NCBI GenBank assembly: GCA_051294375.1
Contig: CM119263.1
Coordinates: forward strand, 7,798,635-7,862,634
Source: Paraspadella gotoi
Taxonomy: Eukaryota; Chaetognatha
Length of the DNA: 64,000 nucleotides
Reading direction: 5' to 3'
Position 1 is the stretch's first letter; each line of letters begins with the position of its first letter. This document shows positions 1-12,600 of the stretch, piece after piece. Below the pieces are notes generated by a model, which had not been told where the DNA came from, did not search any database, and saw only the letters and a program-made list of their open reading frames with translations. A program made the position numbers and the translations under genes.

Positions 1-399
1 ATATTGATAATTATTAATTAACTTATTAAAGAAACGTTAATAATTGTCCATGCGACGATGAGGACAGCAATGACAATGCGACGAAGAGATAAACGACATA
101 GAAGCTGAATAAAGAGACTCGTTACGACGACGACGACGACCGACGGACGACGACGAAATCCAAGAATTGAACAAACGAAAACGGTCGCTTCTCCCGGCCG
201 CTCGCGAGCGGCGAGAGCCGAAGCGACGAATTGCGCCGGCAAAACGGATTCTCCCCCCCTTCTCCCCCCAACTCAATTCAACGATTTGTTGCAGGAAACA
301 CCATAGGCATCCATTGGGCATTCGGTTTGGGCATCCGAAACGGGCATCCAATGGGCATGAACGCCTGATAACGTTGCGGGAGGGAGAACCATGGAGCTG

Positions 400-484
400 A
401 AGAGAGAACGAGAGAGAGAGAGAGAGAGATGAGAGAGAAGAGAGAGAGAGAGAGAAGAGTAAGAGAGAGAGAGAGAGAGAGAGA
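400..484 (+). repeat. (GA)n microsatellite
   Basis: Interrupted GA tract. Its partner in the inverted arm is the (CT)n at about 4539-4612, so it belongs to the duplicated block rather than to a new insertion. Confidence 0.9.
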
Positions 485-1740
485 CATAATAAAAAAACAA
501 AGTGACCAAAGAGTAGCCTGCGATTCAGTTTTAAACTTTTGTTTAACTATCTGAACTAAAAAAAAAAAGTTGTCGAAAGATTAAGTAAAGGAATTCGTTT
601 GAGAGTTATAAGCACACGTGACACCTACCATATCCGTGAAGAGAAAAGAGAGGCATTCAGAAATTAGATTATGTGAAACGTTAATAAAAGAATATGGAAT
701 TGAAGATATTTTTTTCTATAAAAGTTAAAGCGATAGAATAACGTATGGATCAAACTTCACTATAAAACTTACAATAATGAACGATTCTATAATTGTGTGA
801 TTTTGTTTTTTTCATAATCCCGTCTTAGGCCAGAAAAAAGCTGTCATTTTCGGTTAAAATATCTGATTTGCGATTGACTAATCGCTATTTCTGCTTTTCT
901 TTAATTACTTCTTCGTTTGAGTTACAAATTAGTTATTGCGAGGAACTAAAAGGCGTAACAACCTTTAAAAAAAAACAAACAAAAGCGACAATCCTTTTTT
1001 TTCTCTTCTTTTTTTCGTTTGTATCAATTTTTTCGCGTTGATCGATGCTCTTTTGTCGCGTTACCCTGTTTCTGTTTGGGTTAGCGTCGGGGACGTGAGC
1101 TCGGAATAAAAAGTTATTTCTCGAGACGCAGAATCGGATTGAAAATTTGTTATTCGGAATCGATTAATTGCATAAAAAGTTCGATGTCCATTTATTCGCC
1201 GATTGTTACGCGCATAAATGTTCTTAAAAAGGGATTTCCGTCCGTTAAGATCGGAGATCACGTGACTTATTTTTCACCCTCGATTCGTTTTTCGATCCTC
1301 ACCGTTCATTCGAAAATACGTTGCCTCGCTCGCTATCCCTTGCCTCACTGCTATCCCTTGCCTCACTCGAAATTCGTTACCCCTCATTCGCCTATCGTGT
1401 CGCCCGCTATCTCTTGCCTCACTCGCCGATTGTCGGCGACCGATCGGATGAGTGGTCTGGCCGCCGGATAAACTGACCAGAGATACTCGGTCATTGAGGA
1501 ATCAGAGGCAAGGATAATTATCCCCCCAGATCGGATGACGCCCATGAAAGATTTTCACCCATCGGCGGAACTCTGGCACAAATATCAGGATGACTGGTTC
1601 CGCGTGGTCTTCGTCCGTCCAACTCAAGACTTCGCAACATTTATTTTTTCACCATGTCTCGTTTTTTCTCTCTTTCTGACCGATTCTATTATTTTTTTTT
1701 TTTTTTTAAATTTGACCTCGCGGTTTTTTTTTATTTTTTA

Positions 1741-2120
1741 TTAATTACCAAAAAACAGTTATCGAAAAATCAGAACAGTATCAGTGTAAAAGACTAGAGA
1801 GCGGTAAGCAAGTAAAAACTAAACAATTAAAATTCAACGAAAACAAAAGACACTAACGTTTAAATGGACTCATGAATAAAATGTTATGAACTAATTCATA
1901 AGAAAACTATAAATAATAAACGTTTCAAGATACGTTTCAAAAATTCATAATTTTTAATATGAATGGATAATTTTATATTGTTGTACCAATTCATAAAAAG
2001 TAAAAAAATAAAAAGACAGTAAGCAAGTAAAAACTAAACTTATTAAAAATCAACGAAAAAAAAAGACACTACGTTTAAATGGGCTCATGAATAAAATGTT
2101 ATGAACTAATCATATTTTTT
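1741..2120 (+). repeat. AT-rich tandem repeat, two monomers (~215-bp period)
   Basis: The motif GCAAGTAAAAACTAAAC begins at about 1808 and again at about 2023. Each time it is followed by a segment ending in GACTCATGAATAAAATG or a close variant. The same two-monomer unit recurs at 2946-3245 and 15420-15725 (reverse orientation) and, more degenerate, at 27480-28340. No coding potential. It may be a satellite-like or non-autonomous element. Confidence 0.75.
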
Positions 2121-2384
2121 TAAATTTTTAAATCAATAAACCAATTAATAGCACGGACGACGAGCTGCCGGTTTATAATTAACCGCGACGTTAATCTTCG
2201 AATGTTATGTTATGAAAAAAAAGAGCAAAAGCAAAGAATCGCCTTCCGCCGACATTCCTCCGTTTCAAATCTTTTTTTTCTTTCTATTTTCTATTTCAGG
2301 GAACAAAAAGAAAAGAAAAAGGTTAAAACACCATCTGCCCTCGAAATTCTTTCATTTTTTGTTTTGTGTTGTGATATTTTTATA

Positions 2385-2386
2385 TT

Positions 2387-2468
<82 letters not shown>

Positions 2469-2622
2469 TCTCTCTCCCTTCTCTCTCTCTCTCTCTCTCT
2501 CTCACTTCTCTTCTCTCTCTTTTTCTTGTCTTTTCTCTTAATGAATCTCTCGACTGGCAGCTCTCTCTCTCTCTCATTCTCTCTCCTTCGCTCTCTCCTT
2601 CCTCTCTCTCCATTTCTCCCGT
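2385..2622. repeat. (CT)n tract running into an assembly gap
   Basis: Long interrupted CT array with short unique islands near 2525-2565. It ends at the 25-N gap at 2623-2647 and (GA)n resumes on the other side, as expected if a fold-back or low-complexity overlap stopped the assembly. Confidence 0.9.
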
Positions 2623-2647
2623 NNNNNNNNNNNNNNNNNNNNNNNNN
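2623..2647. other. Assembly gap (25 N)
   Basis: Exactly 25 unknown bases at the centre of the inverted duplication. Three other gaps in the window have the same length and also adjoin duplicated sequence, so this is probably a fixed-size scaffolding join. Confidence 0.95.
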
Positions 2648-2682
<35 letters not shown>

Positions 2683-4539
2683 AAAAATATCACAACAACA
2701 AAACAAAAAAATGACAAGAATTTCGAGGGCAGATGGTGTTTTAACCTTTTTCTTCTTTTTTTGTTCCCTGAATAGAAAATAGAAAGAAAAAAAAGATTTG
2801 AACGGAGGAATGTCGGCGGAAGGCGATTCTTTGCTTTTGCTCTTTTTTTTTCATACATAACATTCGAAGATTAACGTCGCGGTTAATTATAAACCGGCAG
2901 CTCGGTCGTCCGTGCTATTAATTGGTTTTATGATTTAAAAATTTAAAAAAATATGAATTAGTTCATAACATTTTATTCATGAGCCATTTAAACGTTAGTG
3001 TCTTTTTTTTCGTTGATTTTTAATAAGTTTAGTTTTTACTTGCTTACTGTCTTTTTATTTTTTACTGTTTATATTTTCGGTTTAAAAATTTGATTTTTGA
3101 AACGTTCTTGAACGTTATATTTTTATAGTTTCTTATGAATTAGTTCATAACATTTTATTCATGAGTCCATTTAAACGTTAGTGTCTTTTGTTTTCGTTGA
3201 ATTTTAATTGTTTAGTTTTTTACTTGCTTACCGTCTTCTAGTCTTTTACACTGATACTGTTTCTGATTTTTCGATACTGTTTTTTGGTATTATTAAAAAA
3301 AAAATAAAAAAAACCAGACCGAGGTCAAATTTTAAAATTAAAAAAAAAAAAATAATAGAATCGGTCAGAAAGAGGGAAAAAACGAGGAACCTGCTGTGAA
3401 AAAAATAAAATGTTGGCGAAGTCTGAGTTGGACGGACGAAGACCCAGCGGAACCAGTCATCCTTGATATTTGTGGCCAGAGTTCCGCCGATGGTGAAATC
3501 TTTCATGGGCCGTCATCCGTCTGGGGGGATAATTATCCTTCCTCGATTCCTCAATGACCGAGTATCTCTGGTCCAGTTTATCGCGCCAGACCACTCATCC
3601 ATCGGTCCGACCGAAATCCGGCGAGTGAGGCAAGAGATAGCGAGGCGACCGATAGCGAATGAGGTAACCGATTTCGAGTGAGGCAAGGGATAGCGAGTGA
3701 GGCAAGGGATAGCGAGCGAGGCAACGTATTTCGAATGAACGGTGAGGATCGAAAAACGAATCAAGGGTGAAAAAATAATCACGTGATCTCCGATCTTAAC
3801 GGACGGAATCCCTTTGTTAAGAACATTATCGCGTAACAATCGGCGAATAAATGGAATCGAACTTTTATCAATTAATCGATTCCGAATACAAATTTCAATC
3901 CGATTCTGCGTCTCGAGAATAACTTTTTATTCCGAGCTCACGTCCCGACGCTAACCAAACAGAAACAGGGTAACGCGACAAAAGAGCATCGATCAACGAA
4001 AAAATTGATACAAAACGAAAAAAAGAAGAAAAAAACAAAGGATTGTCGCTTTGTTTGTTTTTTTTTAAAGGTTGTTCGCCTTTTAGTTCCTCGGCAATAA
4101 CTATATTTGTAACTAAACGAAGAAGAATTAAAATGAAAGCAGAAATAGCGATTAGTCAATCGCAAATCAAGATATTTACCGAAAATGACAGCTTTTTTCT
4201 GGCCTAAGACGGGATTAGAAAAAAACAAACATCACCAATTATAGAAATCGTTCATTATTGTAAGTTTTATAGTGAGTTTGATCATACGTATTCTATCCTT
4301 TAACTTTTTATAAAAATATCGTTCAATTCCATATTCTTTTATTAACGTTTCACATAATCTAATTTCTGAATGCCTCTCTTTTTCTCTTCACGGATATGGT
4401 AGGTGTCACGTGTGCTTATAAACTCTCAAACGAATTCCTTTACTTAAATCTTTCGACCAACTTTTTTTTTTAGTTCAGATAAGTTAAACAAAAGTTTAAA
4501 ACTGAATCGCAGGCTCCTCTTTGTCACCTTTGTTTCTTT

Positions 4540-4571
<32 letters not shown>

Positions 4572-4844
4572 CTTCTCTCTCTCTCTCCTCGTCTTCTCTC
4601 TCTCTCTTTCAGCTCCATGGTTCTCGCCTCCGAACAGTTATCAGCGTTTCATAAGCCATTGGATGCCCGTCGGATGCCCAAACCGAATGCCCAATGGATG
4701 CCTATGGTGTTTCCTGCACAATCGTTGAATGAGTTGGGGGGAGAAGGGGGGAGAATCCGTTTTGCCGCGCAATTCTCCGCTTCGGCTCTCGCCGCTCCGA
4801 GCGGCCGGGGAGAAGCGACCGTTTCGTTGTTCAATTCTTGGATT

Positions 4845-4875
<31 letters not shown>

Positions 4876-4990
4876 AACGAGTCTCTTTATTCAGCTTCTA
4901 TGTCGTCGTTATCTTCGTCGTCATTGTCATTGCTGTCCTCATCGTCATGGACAATTATTAACGTTTCTTTAATAAGTTAATTAATAATTA
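2648..4990 (+). repeat. Right arm of the inverted duplication
   Basis: Reverse complement of 1-2622. It also forms the first half of the longer block 2848-7555 that recurs at 15290-19878, so this sequence is present three times in the window. It contains two AT-rich monomers (2946-3245), (CT)n at 4539-4612 and a (GTC)n run at 4845-4876. No gene seen. Confidence 0.9.
2946..3245 (-). repeat. AT-rich tandem repeat, reverse-orientation copy
   Basis: Two monomers of the family described at 1741-2120, about 184 bp apart here. Between them lies the perfect palindrome AACGTTCTTGAACGTT (near 3102), which is kept in other copies of the family. Confidence 0.7.
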
Positions 4991-6874
4991 TCAATATTAA
5001 TGTATTAATTAAGTAATTTATTTAAGTAAGCAATATATTTATGTAATTTTCAATTTATTTCTTAGCTGTAGTCAGTTACATCTAAATCATTGTCTTCGCC
5101 TTGTCATCGTTGTCATTGTCATTCCTAATGTAATTATCATTTTCATAAAAGTTACGGTCGTCATTTACGTCGTCATCATAGTACATAGTAGTCGTCGTCG
5201 TGGTCGTCGTCATTGTCGTCGTTTTGTTGATGAAAAAAAAATCGGATTTTGTCAAAATCCGGCGAATGAAGTTGATTCTATTTCCCGCCCGTCCCCCTCG
5301 GGTCCGGGGGGCCGCAGAGGCCGCAGCAGCCTCTTCCGCAACGGCAGCGGCTGTGGCAGCAGCCTCAGGGACAGAATCAGACGCGGCGGTCGAAAAACGC
5401 AACACAATAGATAATTGTTTTTTTTTAAGATGCAATCTTTTCTTTCTTTTTGCTCCGTTCGTCGCCACTTCGGTCGCGAAAGGCCCTTAGTCCCCGGGGA
5501 GAGAGAGAGAGAAAGACCGAGAGAGAGAGAGAGAGAGAGTTGAATGCCTTCAGATGCTTCCAAACATCTGTTGATATTCTGAGCAGATAAAACAGACAAA
5601 AAAAAAGATAAAAAGGAGAAGAATTATTATTAAGAGGAGGATAAAGAAGAGGAGGAGGAGGAGGAGGAGTTTCCGTCCGAAAAGAAGAGACAAAATCGAG
5701 GAGACGAGTAACGATTTTAAATAAATGTCAAATCTTTTTAATACAAAAAAAGTTATTGGACAACCTCATGAATTTAGAGTTGAAAATATTAAACAATATT
5801 AACAACCTCCATCAATCTCTTAAAATAAAAAAAATACGTTCGAGCCTTGTGTTACTCCTCCTCAGTCACAGACCTTAAAAAAGATTGTAACCTAATTTCG
5901 AACTCGGTTACGATAAATTTAATGTCAAATTTGTTTGATATTCGTTGCCGCCCCACTCGCTCCAAGACAACGCCCGTTTGTTTGTAATCAAAATATGAAA
6001 AATTCGCTTCCGTTTTTTTTTTTTACGGAGGGGGGGGCAGGTTGTCCTATAAATCGCGTGCTCGAAATTTCGCGGTATAAGAGTCGAGAGAGCATTTCCT
6101 GCTGTTGTTGATTTCATGTTATAGAAAAAGAAAGAGAAGAAAAAGAAGAAGATTGCGAAAGATGCGATCGTCGCCCCACGAATCAACAATCATCGGCGAA
6201 TCAAAGATGCCTTTCTTTTATAACGAAATTCTCTCCGATCGATTATCCCATATTGAGGCCGTTTTAAAGTCTTAAGCGGCGCCGATCATTAACTAGAGGC
6301 GATTGAGAATGAAGCCAACCAACTTCGCTGGAGGCGAGAAGGAGTTTGTTTGTTTGTTATGAATGTAGGTCGGGTGAGATGAAAGGGTAATTAAGGAGAG
6401 AGGGATGAAGGGTGAGGGGGTTTGAGAAGAGGACGGAGGATTGAGAAAAGTTGGGTATATTGGTCAAAGGCAACGATGCTGTTTGTTAGGGTCGGTGTGG
6501 TCACTGGTCACTGGTCACGCGTTACACAACCCAGAACAATTTTTCACTTTTGAAATTTTGCTCTGCAGGTCAAACGAAAAAAAAAAACCGTGAACGGTAT
6601 GAGAGAAGACACGAAAGTTAAACAAAGAGTGAGAGAGTGAGAGCAGAGAGAACTTAGACAAAGACAGAGATTGAGAGGGAGAGACTAGTTATGTTGTCCC
6701 TTTTGGGTCAGTCTGACCACTCCCTCTCGAAACCTGTGACCGCGACTCTTTGAACTGAATCAATTTCCATTCGTTTCTTTCAAACAACAAAATTTATTTC
6801 CAATTTTTTCGACGTCCAAGTCCAAGTTTTTCTCTTTTCCCGTAATTGATCGGGTTCTCCCCTCGAGGTCTCTC

Positions 6875-7331
6875 NNNNNNNNNNNNNNNNNNNNNNNNNN
6901 NNNNNNNNNNNNNNNNNNNNNNNNNNNNNNNNNNNNNNNNNNNNNNNNNNNNNNNNNNNNNNNNNNNNNNNNNNNNNNNNNNNNNNNNNNNNNNNNNNNN
7001 NNNNNNNNNNNNNNNNNNNNNNNNNNNNNNNNNNNNNNNNNNNNNNNNNNNNNNNNNNNNNNNNNNNNNNNNNNNNNNNNNNNNNNNNNNNNNNNNNNNN
7101 NNNNNNNNNNNNNNNNNNNNNNNNNNNNNNNNNNNNNNNNNNNNNNNNNNNNNNNNNNNNNNNNNNNNNNNNNNNNNNNNNNNNNNNNNNNNNNNNNNNN
7201 NNNNNNNNNNNNNNNNNNNNNNNNNNNNNNNNNNNNNNNNNNNNNNNNNNNNNNNNNNNNNNNNNNNNNNNNNNNNNNNNNNNNNNNNNNNNNNNNNNNN
7301 NNNNNNNNNNNNNNNNNNNNNNNNNNNNNNN
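6875..7331. other. Assembly gap (457 N), filled in the other copy
   Basis: The same interval in the second copy, between the GAGGTCTCTC flank and the ACCGGATTCG flank, is present at about 19524-19643 as roughly 120 bp of C-rich sequence. The gap size is therefore probably overestimated, and a polycytosine-rich stretch is the likely cause of the break. Confidence 0.9.
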
Positions 7332-7555
7332 ACCGATTCGAAATTTTTTAACCCTCGTCCATCTCCGGTTCCAATATACGCCAAACGCTGGATTGCATAT
7401 CGAACGACGACGACGACGACGACGACAGCGACGAAGACTACGACGAACGGCGGCGAACGACGATGACGTCGTACTGACCAACGCTCCGAGTCTTCCGCCG
7501 AAAATCTTACGCGGGTCCGTTCTGTGGGTCATCCATTCAATTTGACCCCTTTCTA

Positions 7556-8740
7556 GAGTACAAAATATTTTTTAAATAATCTTTCTTCCTGCAACCTTCT
7601 AAAACTCACTCGTTCTGTGACACTCGGGATGTCATAAAAATTAATAAAAAAATATATTTACATTTTACAGATTTTTTACCCTATCATCCGACCGCGGATA
7701 AGAACCTGATAACCCCTAATAAAAAATGAAACTTTATTTACCAAATAAAATTAAAAGATGTGTTTAACTTTGTTGAACAAATCTTTTAATACGGAGAGGA
7801 AAGCTTGTTTCTCTCTCAAGCATATGAATCATCCCAATACTTTTGTTTTTAAGTAAACAGAAAATAGTTTTCAGGGAAGAATCTCGTGTGACTCTCACTT
7901 AACAAAAATTACGAAAGCTGTCAATTTCCTTTGCCTTAATCATGGAATTTTTATAACGCCAACTGTGATCGGTTAAATCCTTTTCTTGAGAAATGAAACG
8001 TGTTTAAACCTGTTGTTCTCGTTGTCGGCGAGCTTTTAAATTTAAAAAAAAGGGAAATTAAAAAGGTGTTTACTTCAAAAAAAGAAAATCGTATTGAACA
8101 AAAACTTATTATTTTTTTCCCGACTTTCTCTTAACCTGATATTCCTCATGTAATGCATCTCTACATAAATGTCATAACGAATGCAAAACCCGAGACGTTC
8201 CGCCCAGAGTCGACGCCTCGTTGTTCGGTCTATTGTTCCGCGCAGCATAGTGGTCCTGCCCTGCAACGCGGTCTCTCGCTCGAATTTTCCGCGACCAATT
8301 TCTGCAGCTGCAGACTGTTGCAGAGGATCCGAGCGGGTCGCTCCAAGATTTCTCGGCCCCCTGCCCGAATATTCGCATTTCTGAACCAGTCCAAGCAATA
8401 ATTTTAGTAAATGACTTTCCTTTTCTAATTGTGAAATCATACTTATCAGGCAGCCGCACAGAAATCAAACTGTGCACGTGACTGTCGCGTCAGCTGCACA
8501 AGAAGCAGCAGGTGCGACCGTCATCGGATCGCAAAATGCCAACCAAGCGGATGTCTCTTTCCGTTTCGTTCGCAAGTCAAAGCTGACAGAAATAAATATG
8601 GAGACAGGAAATCATGATTAAACTAAATTATTAAACTAATAAATAAATAACCTTGTTTTTGAGCGTCCTTCGTATGAATCAACGGCTTAAAAGTTGCCTT
8701 AGAAATGGGGTTTATTTTGTGAAATCAACGAAAAAAGTTG
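7556..8740. other. No gene seen (AT-rich, unique)
   Basis: Sequence after the end of the duplicated block. Overlapping short frames around 8075-8480 lie on both strands and show no domain. I see no tRNA-like or transposon-like structure. Confidence 0.6.
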
Positions 8741-9420
8741 CCTCCGTAATAAGTCAGAAAATATAACTCATATTACTCCGTTTTAACAGAGAGAATTCGC
8801 GTTGCGGTCGACGTCCACCGAAAACGGTCGTAAGGAACTTTTTCGCTTTTCTTTCATCATCGCGGCTGGTAACACAAAAATGAGTTTGATGCATAGTTGG
8901 TGTACCAAACTTTTTATTTATTGGTGAACGTTGAAACATACCAAACAAGTAAAAGACCTCAATCAACCGGAAAACAGCTCCTGCCTCATGTTCATGCTCC
9001 CACTGTTTCGAATTTCCCAGCGTTTTGGAACATGGCGCTGTTTGTCCCTCGGCGTAGATGGTCCGCCGAGCGAAAAAGCCGGATGTCCTCGCCAAATGGT
9101 CGCCGTTTTTTACGGGCGTCGACTTCGTTCTCGACCGATTTTTCGCTTTTGCCCATCCGGTGAAGTGGAAGTTTGTCGCGATAACGTGAGCAGAACGCCA
9201 GGCCCGGGTTTGGATGGCGGACGACGCTGGTTGAGGCGCCGCTGGCGATTGGCGTCGGTTGACGCGGCTGCGAGGTGCGGGGCGGTCCGTGGCCCGTGGG
9301 CAGGTGGCGCTGATCCAAGTGGCGGAAAAGAGGATACCCACTCCTCGCTCGAATTTTTGCAAACTTTTGGGTTTTCTTTTCTTTTCTTTTTCACTGAAAA
9401 TAATATCAGATTTTGTATGT
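8741..9420. other. GC-rich island with overlapping open frames, no recognised gene
   Basis: Locally GC-rich, CpG-rich stretch in which open frames of 88 to 202 codons occur on both strands. The longest, 8754-9362 on the - strand, has no domain, no splice context and arginine/proline-rich composition typical of a chance frame in GC-rich DNA. It could be a promoter or a fragment of an exon, but nothing in the sequence decides this. Confidence 0.35.
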
Positions 9421-12400
9421 AAGTCGAATTTTTAGAAAATTATCAATCGCCGGACCCAAGAGTCTTTGCAGAACGAAAAGTCTCATAAAATGTTTAAGTA
9501 AAATTGAACTATCAACTGAAGACCTTTATAAAAATTTTATTATTTGCTGGTATTCCAATTCTTGACCTCTGATTCTGCGTATTCCATTATGAATAATACT
9601 GTATTAACATGGTATTATTCGTTCCTGAAAATGTTCTAAACTCTCAAGCGCTTTTGTGTTTGGCAGGAATTTTCAAATTTTTGGAAAATCCGGGCGTTTT
9701 TGTCGGCGAACCAGATTCAAAATCGGAACTTCCGGTGCACCGGAAACCGAGAAGCAAAAACTGAGAAGGCGGTGGACGAAGTGGAGGGTGGTGCGAAAAA
9801 GGTCGGCGGAGTAGGATGGTGTGGGGATGAAAGAGGAAAGGAGGAAGGAAACGAAAAAAACAGAAAAAAAATGTGAATACGAGCGAATAATTAAGAGCAA
9901 AACATCAATAAACATTCCCGACAGAAAAAATCGAAGACGGTTTACCTTAAAGTAAAAAAAAACTTCGAAAAACTAGAATGAATGTCGATTTTTTTTTGTT
10001 GAGAATTTTAAAAAGCTGTTCTAAAATTTATATGTGGTAAACTGTTCGAAAAATTGTTTGTTCAAATTGTTTTCTCATTTTCTTTTACGCTACCCGTTAG
10101 AATGTAAAATCCTGGAAAGTGGAAGTCCACCCAAAAGGCGTGAATAATTTTTCTTTGAAAACGATTATCTGCGTTGTTAGTTAAAGGCGATAAAAACACA
10201 GAAAAACAAAGGTGTAATTGATTTTCCATGACGCAATATGACAAACTAGAGTTTTTCGAAAAAGTTTTTTTTTTTTTCAACCCATGGCCGCGAAGTGAGA
10301 CGCAAACTACGGAAAGTGGACGAGTAGTAAAAACGCTCGAGCTGTCAACAATCGCGATTTTTATTGAGCAGGTGAAGTCTCTCCAACAGTTTGAGGACTG
10401 TGTTAGACCTACTGATCAAATTAAAAGAAGGCGAGAAGGTGATGATAGTTTCAAGAAAGCTTAGGTCTTATTTTAATTCTTTATCTTTTTACCTTTTCTG
10501 GGTCTCAAATTCGCCTTAAAATGTATAAATGCCACATTGACTCGAAGATTTTTTAAACGGGATCTTGAGTCTTACCTTTTTCGTTCCGTTTCGCGCCGCC
10601 TGCCCCTGACCGACACGACCCGAGGGATTCCACGACGGAGGACGCCACGACACGTTATCGACGAAAGGAGGTCACCACCGAACAAGTATAATATAATATA
10701 ATACGTACAGAACTGGAGCTACGCAACGCGGGAGTGACGAACCTTAAAAAACCACCAGCGCGCCCAAGGGCCTTGAAAGACAAACCCCGACAGACCGGAG
10801 CTGGACAGAACCTACTTCCAGAGTAGTTAATAAGAGTGTTTCTGCGCGGTATATATGGTGTCCTCGAGGTGAGAGTTTTTTTGATCGAGAAATTCTATGT
10901 ATGGTAACGATTTTATTTTCCTCCATTACGAACTAATATATCCGCAGATCAGAGCGAATATAGTATGCGTTTGTGGCGGTGATTAGGGAATTGCACAGCC
11001 ATCCGAATAAACCACACAGGTCGTCAATAACATGTAGGCGTTGTATCCATATACCACAAGTCCACTCACCAAAACAGAGACTATCCTCTGCTAGCAAAAT
11101 GGAGTCGAAAGCGAGAGCCCGTACCCTTGGTAGTCCGCGGTGCGATTCTTTTTAACCCTGGTGGGGGCTTTTTTTGTTTTTAAGAAATCTTTCCCCTTCA
11201 GATGTTTTAATCTTGCGGCTAGTATGAAACCGTTTTTGTAGTAGCACACTAGTAAATAGGGACGTGTCTCCGAATTTTGCTCTTGGCGTCTTTTTCATTA
11301 GTTATCCAAAATTATTTAGGTCCGTCTAGAGGGCAACCCATAGAGAGGCTTTCAAGTTCGTACATATCTGCGCGGAAAAAAAAAAACTGTCCAAGAATTG
11401 ATTGTCCTTGATTGCATGATGAGCGGTTTAAAACGCGACGGAATGAGTAAATTCAATTGACGATCAATCTTTGAACATTAAAACGCCATCAAAGGGTGAG
11501 TCCTTCCTCGAAACACAGTCTACAAAAGCGGGATACTCGATGCCGGTTCTTCCCGGCGCGAAAGAATTTGGAGGTGTCAGGAGTGAAAGGGTGAAAATAT
11601 TAAAAGAGAATTTAATTTACCGACGGAGGGGGATGGGCTGGGTACAGGCTGTAAGATGAGGGGAGGCTGGGTACTGGCCTGGATATGTGGGCCGTTTGAA
11701 AAGAGTTAATAGGAACGTAAAAAAACGAAGAGATTGAAAAAAAGAGATATAGGTTTCAAAAAGATGGAGAATAAGACTGAAGATTAAAATAGAGAATGCG
11801 CGCACCGGTGGTCTTCTCAGGTGGACGAACTGACGAAACGTTAATGGTGGCTTGCTGCTGAAGTTGAACAAATTCAATACTGTTAGAAATATTGTCGCCG
11901 ACGCTACCAATGTTCAGTCATAACCTAATTAGTGGCTCTTATCCAAAAGCAAAAAATTCCCTTGTTGTCGTCCTTCATCTAAAAAAATAAATGGCAGTTT
12001 TGCGGAAAATCATAGGGACAACGTTGAGTTCGAATGGTAATTCGGTTCACGAAGAAAAAGAGGCAGAGTGCGGGGCTGAGAGCTTTCCCGACAGACCACC
12101 TGTGACAGAGCGTCAATTCCAAGGAATAGGCACTTCTCTCTCTCTTAACTCTCCCAGGCCAGTCCGGCGTCTCTCCTTGAGGAGTCCACGGTGTCGTTCG
12201 GAGTCTCATCTTTTGGCGATCCACTCGGTGATCTTCGTCGAGTTTCCTCTGCTTCCAATCCTCTCATCTCTCTCTTCTCTCCAAAACGAAACGATGTCAG
12301 GAGGCGCACAGTATGGCCCAGGGATTGTGCGGACACGCGCGAGTATCATCACCTCGAGATATATTATTACTTTGGGATGCGACGACTTTTTTTCGTTATG

Positions 12401-12600
12401 TGGTTTGGATTTTGGTTTTTATGTTGTAAGAGTTAACGGGAAGTTGATGTTTCTTCGGTGTTTTTTATTTTGTGGAAGCATTTCCAGCAGGCTGGACGCT
12501 AATATTTTATCTACTTCGGGTTGTTTAGGGTGGCGCAACCTTATAGCGAGGGTTGTTTAATATTGTGTTCCAGGTTAAGCAGATAAAAGTCCTAGTATTG
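9421..12600. other. No gene seen
   Basis: Mixed-composition unique DNA. At 10691-10711 there is a short TATAA-rich run (TATAATATAATATAATAC). Frames at 11617-11910 (-) and 11991-12560 (+, 189 codons) are unsupported: no domain and no convincing splice sites. Nothing else is recognisable. Confidence 0.5.

Larger units (their letters stand above)
1..2622 (-). repeat. Left arm of a ~2.4-kb inverted duplication
   Basis: Read on the - strand, this block matches 2648-4990 nearly base for base: the start (1-130) is the reverse complement of about 4860-4990, and 2110-2340 is the reverse complement of about 2730-2950. The arms meet at a 25-N gap. The left arm holds extra (CT)n at 2385-2520 that is shorter in the right arm. 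Scattered single-base indels separate the arms. No protein-coding gene is visible; open frames here are microsatellite translations. Confidence 0.9.
2848..7555 (+). repeat. Large direct duplication, copy 1
   Basis: Matches 15290-19878 in order and orientation from the TTTTCATACATA region to the sequence GACCCCTTTCT, after which the two copies diverge abruptly (7556 here, 19879 there). This copy reads cleanly; the other has frequent 1-2 base insertions and deletions. It contains the N gap at 6875-7331. Open frames here (for example 5082-5468 and 5252-5599) are not shared intact with the second copy and have no recognisable domain. Confidence 0.9.

Noticed and set aside
2202-2706. Open frames of 94-160 codons rich in Ser/Leu or Arg/Glu (also at 22275-22631, 23049-23606, 28637-28903, 29359-29735, 62910-63866)
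   Set aside because: They are translations of (CT)n and (GA)n arrays, open in several frames on both strands.
6780-7532. Open frames of 196-250 codons
   Set aside because: Most of the length is the N gap; the real flanks have no domain and the second copy breaks them.
8754-9362. 202-codon frame on the - strand
   Set aside because: No domain, lies in a GC-rich segment where frames on both strands are open by chance, and no splice or conservation support.
10600-11160. Segment considered as an LTR or retrotransposon end because of the TATAA run and mixed GC content
   Set aside because: No terminal repeat partner, primer-binding site or coding motifs found.
11991-12560. 189-codon frame on the + strand
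   Set aside because: Composition changes abruptly along its length and no family resemblance; probably chance.
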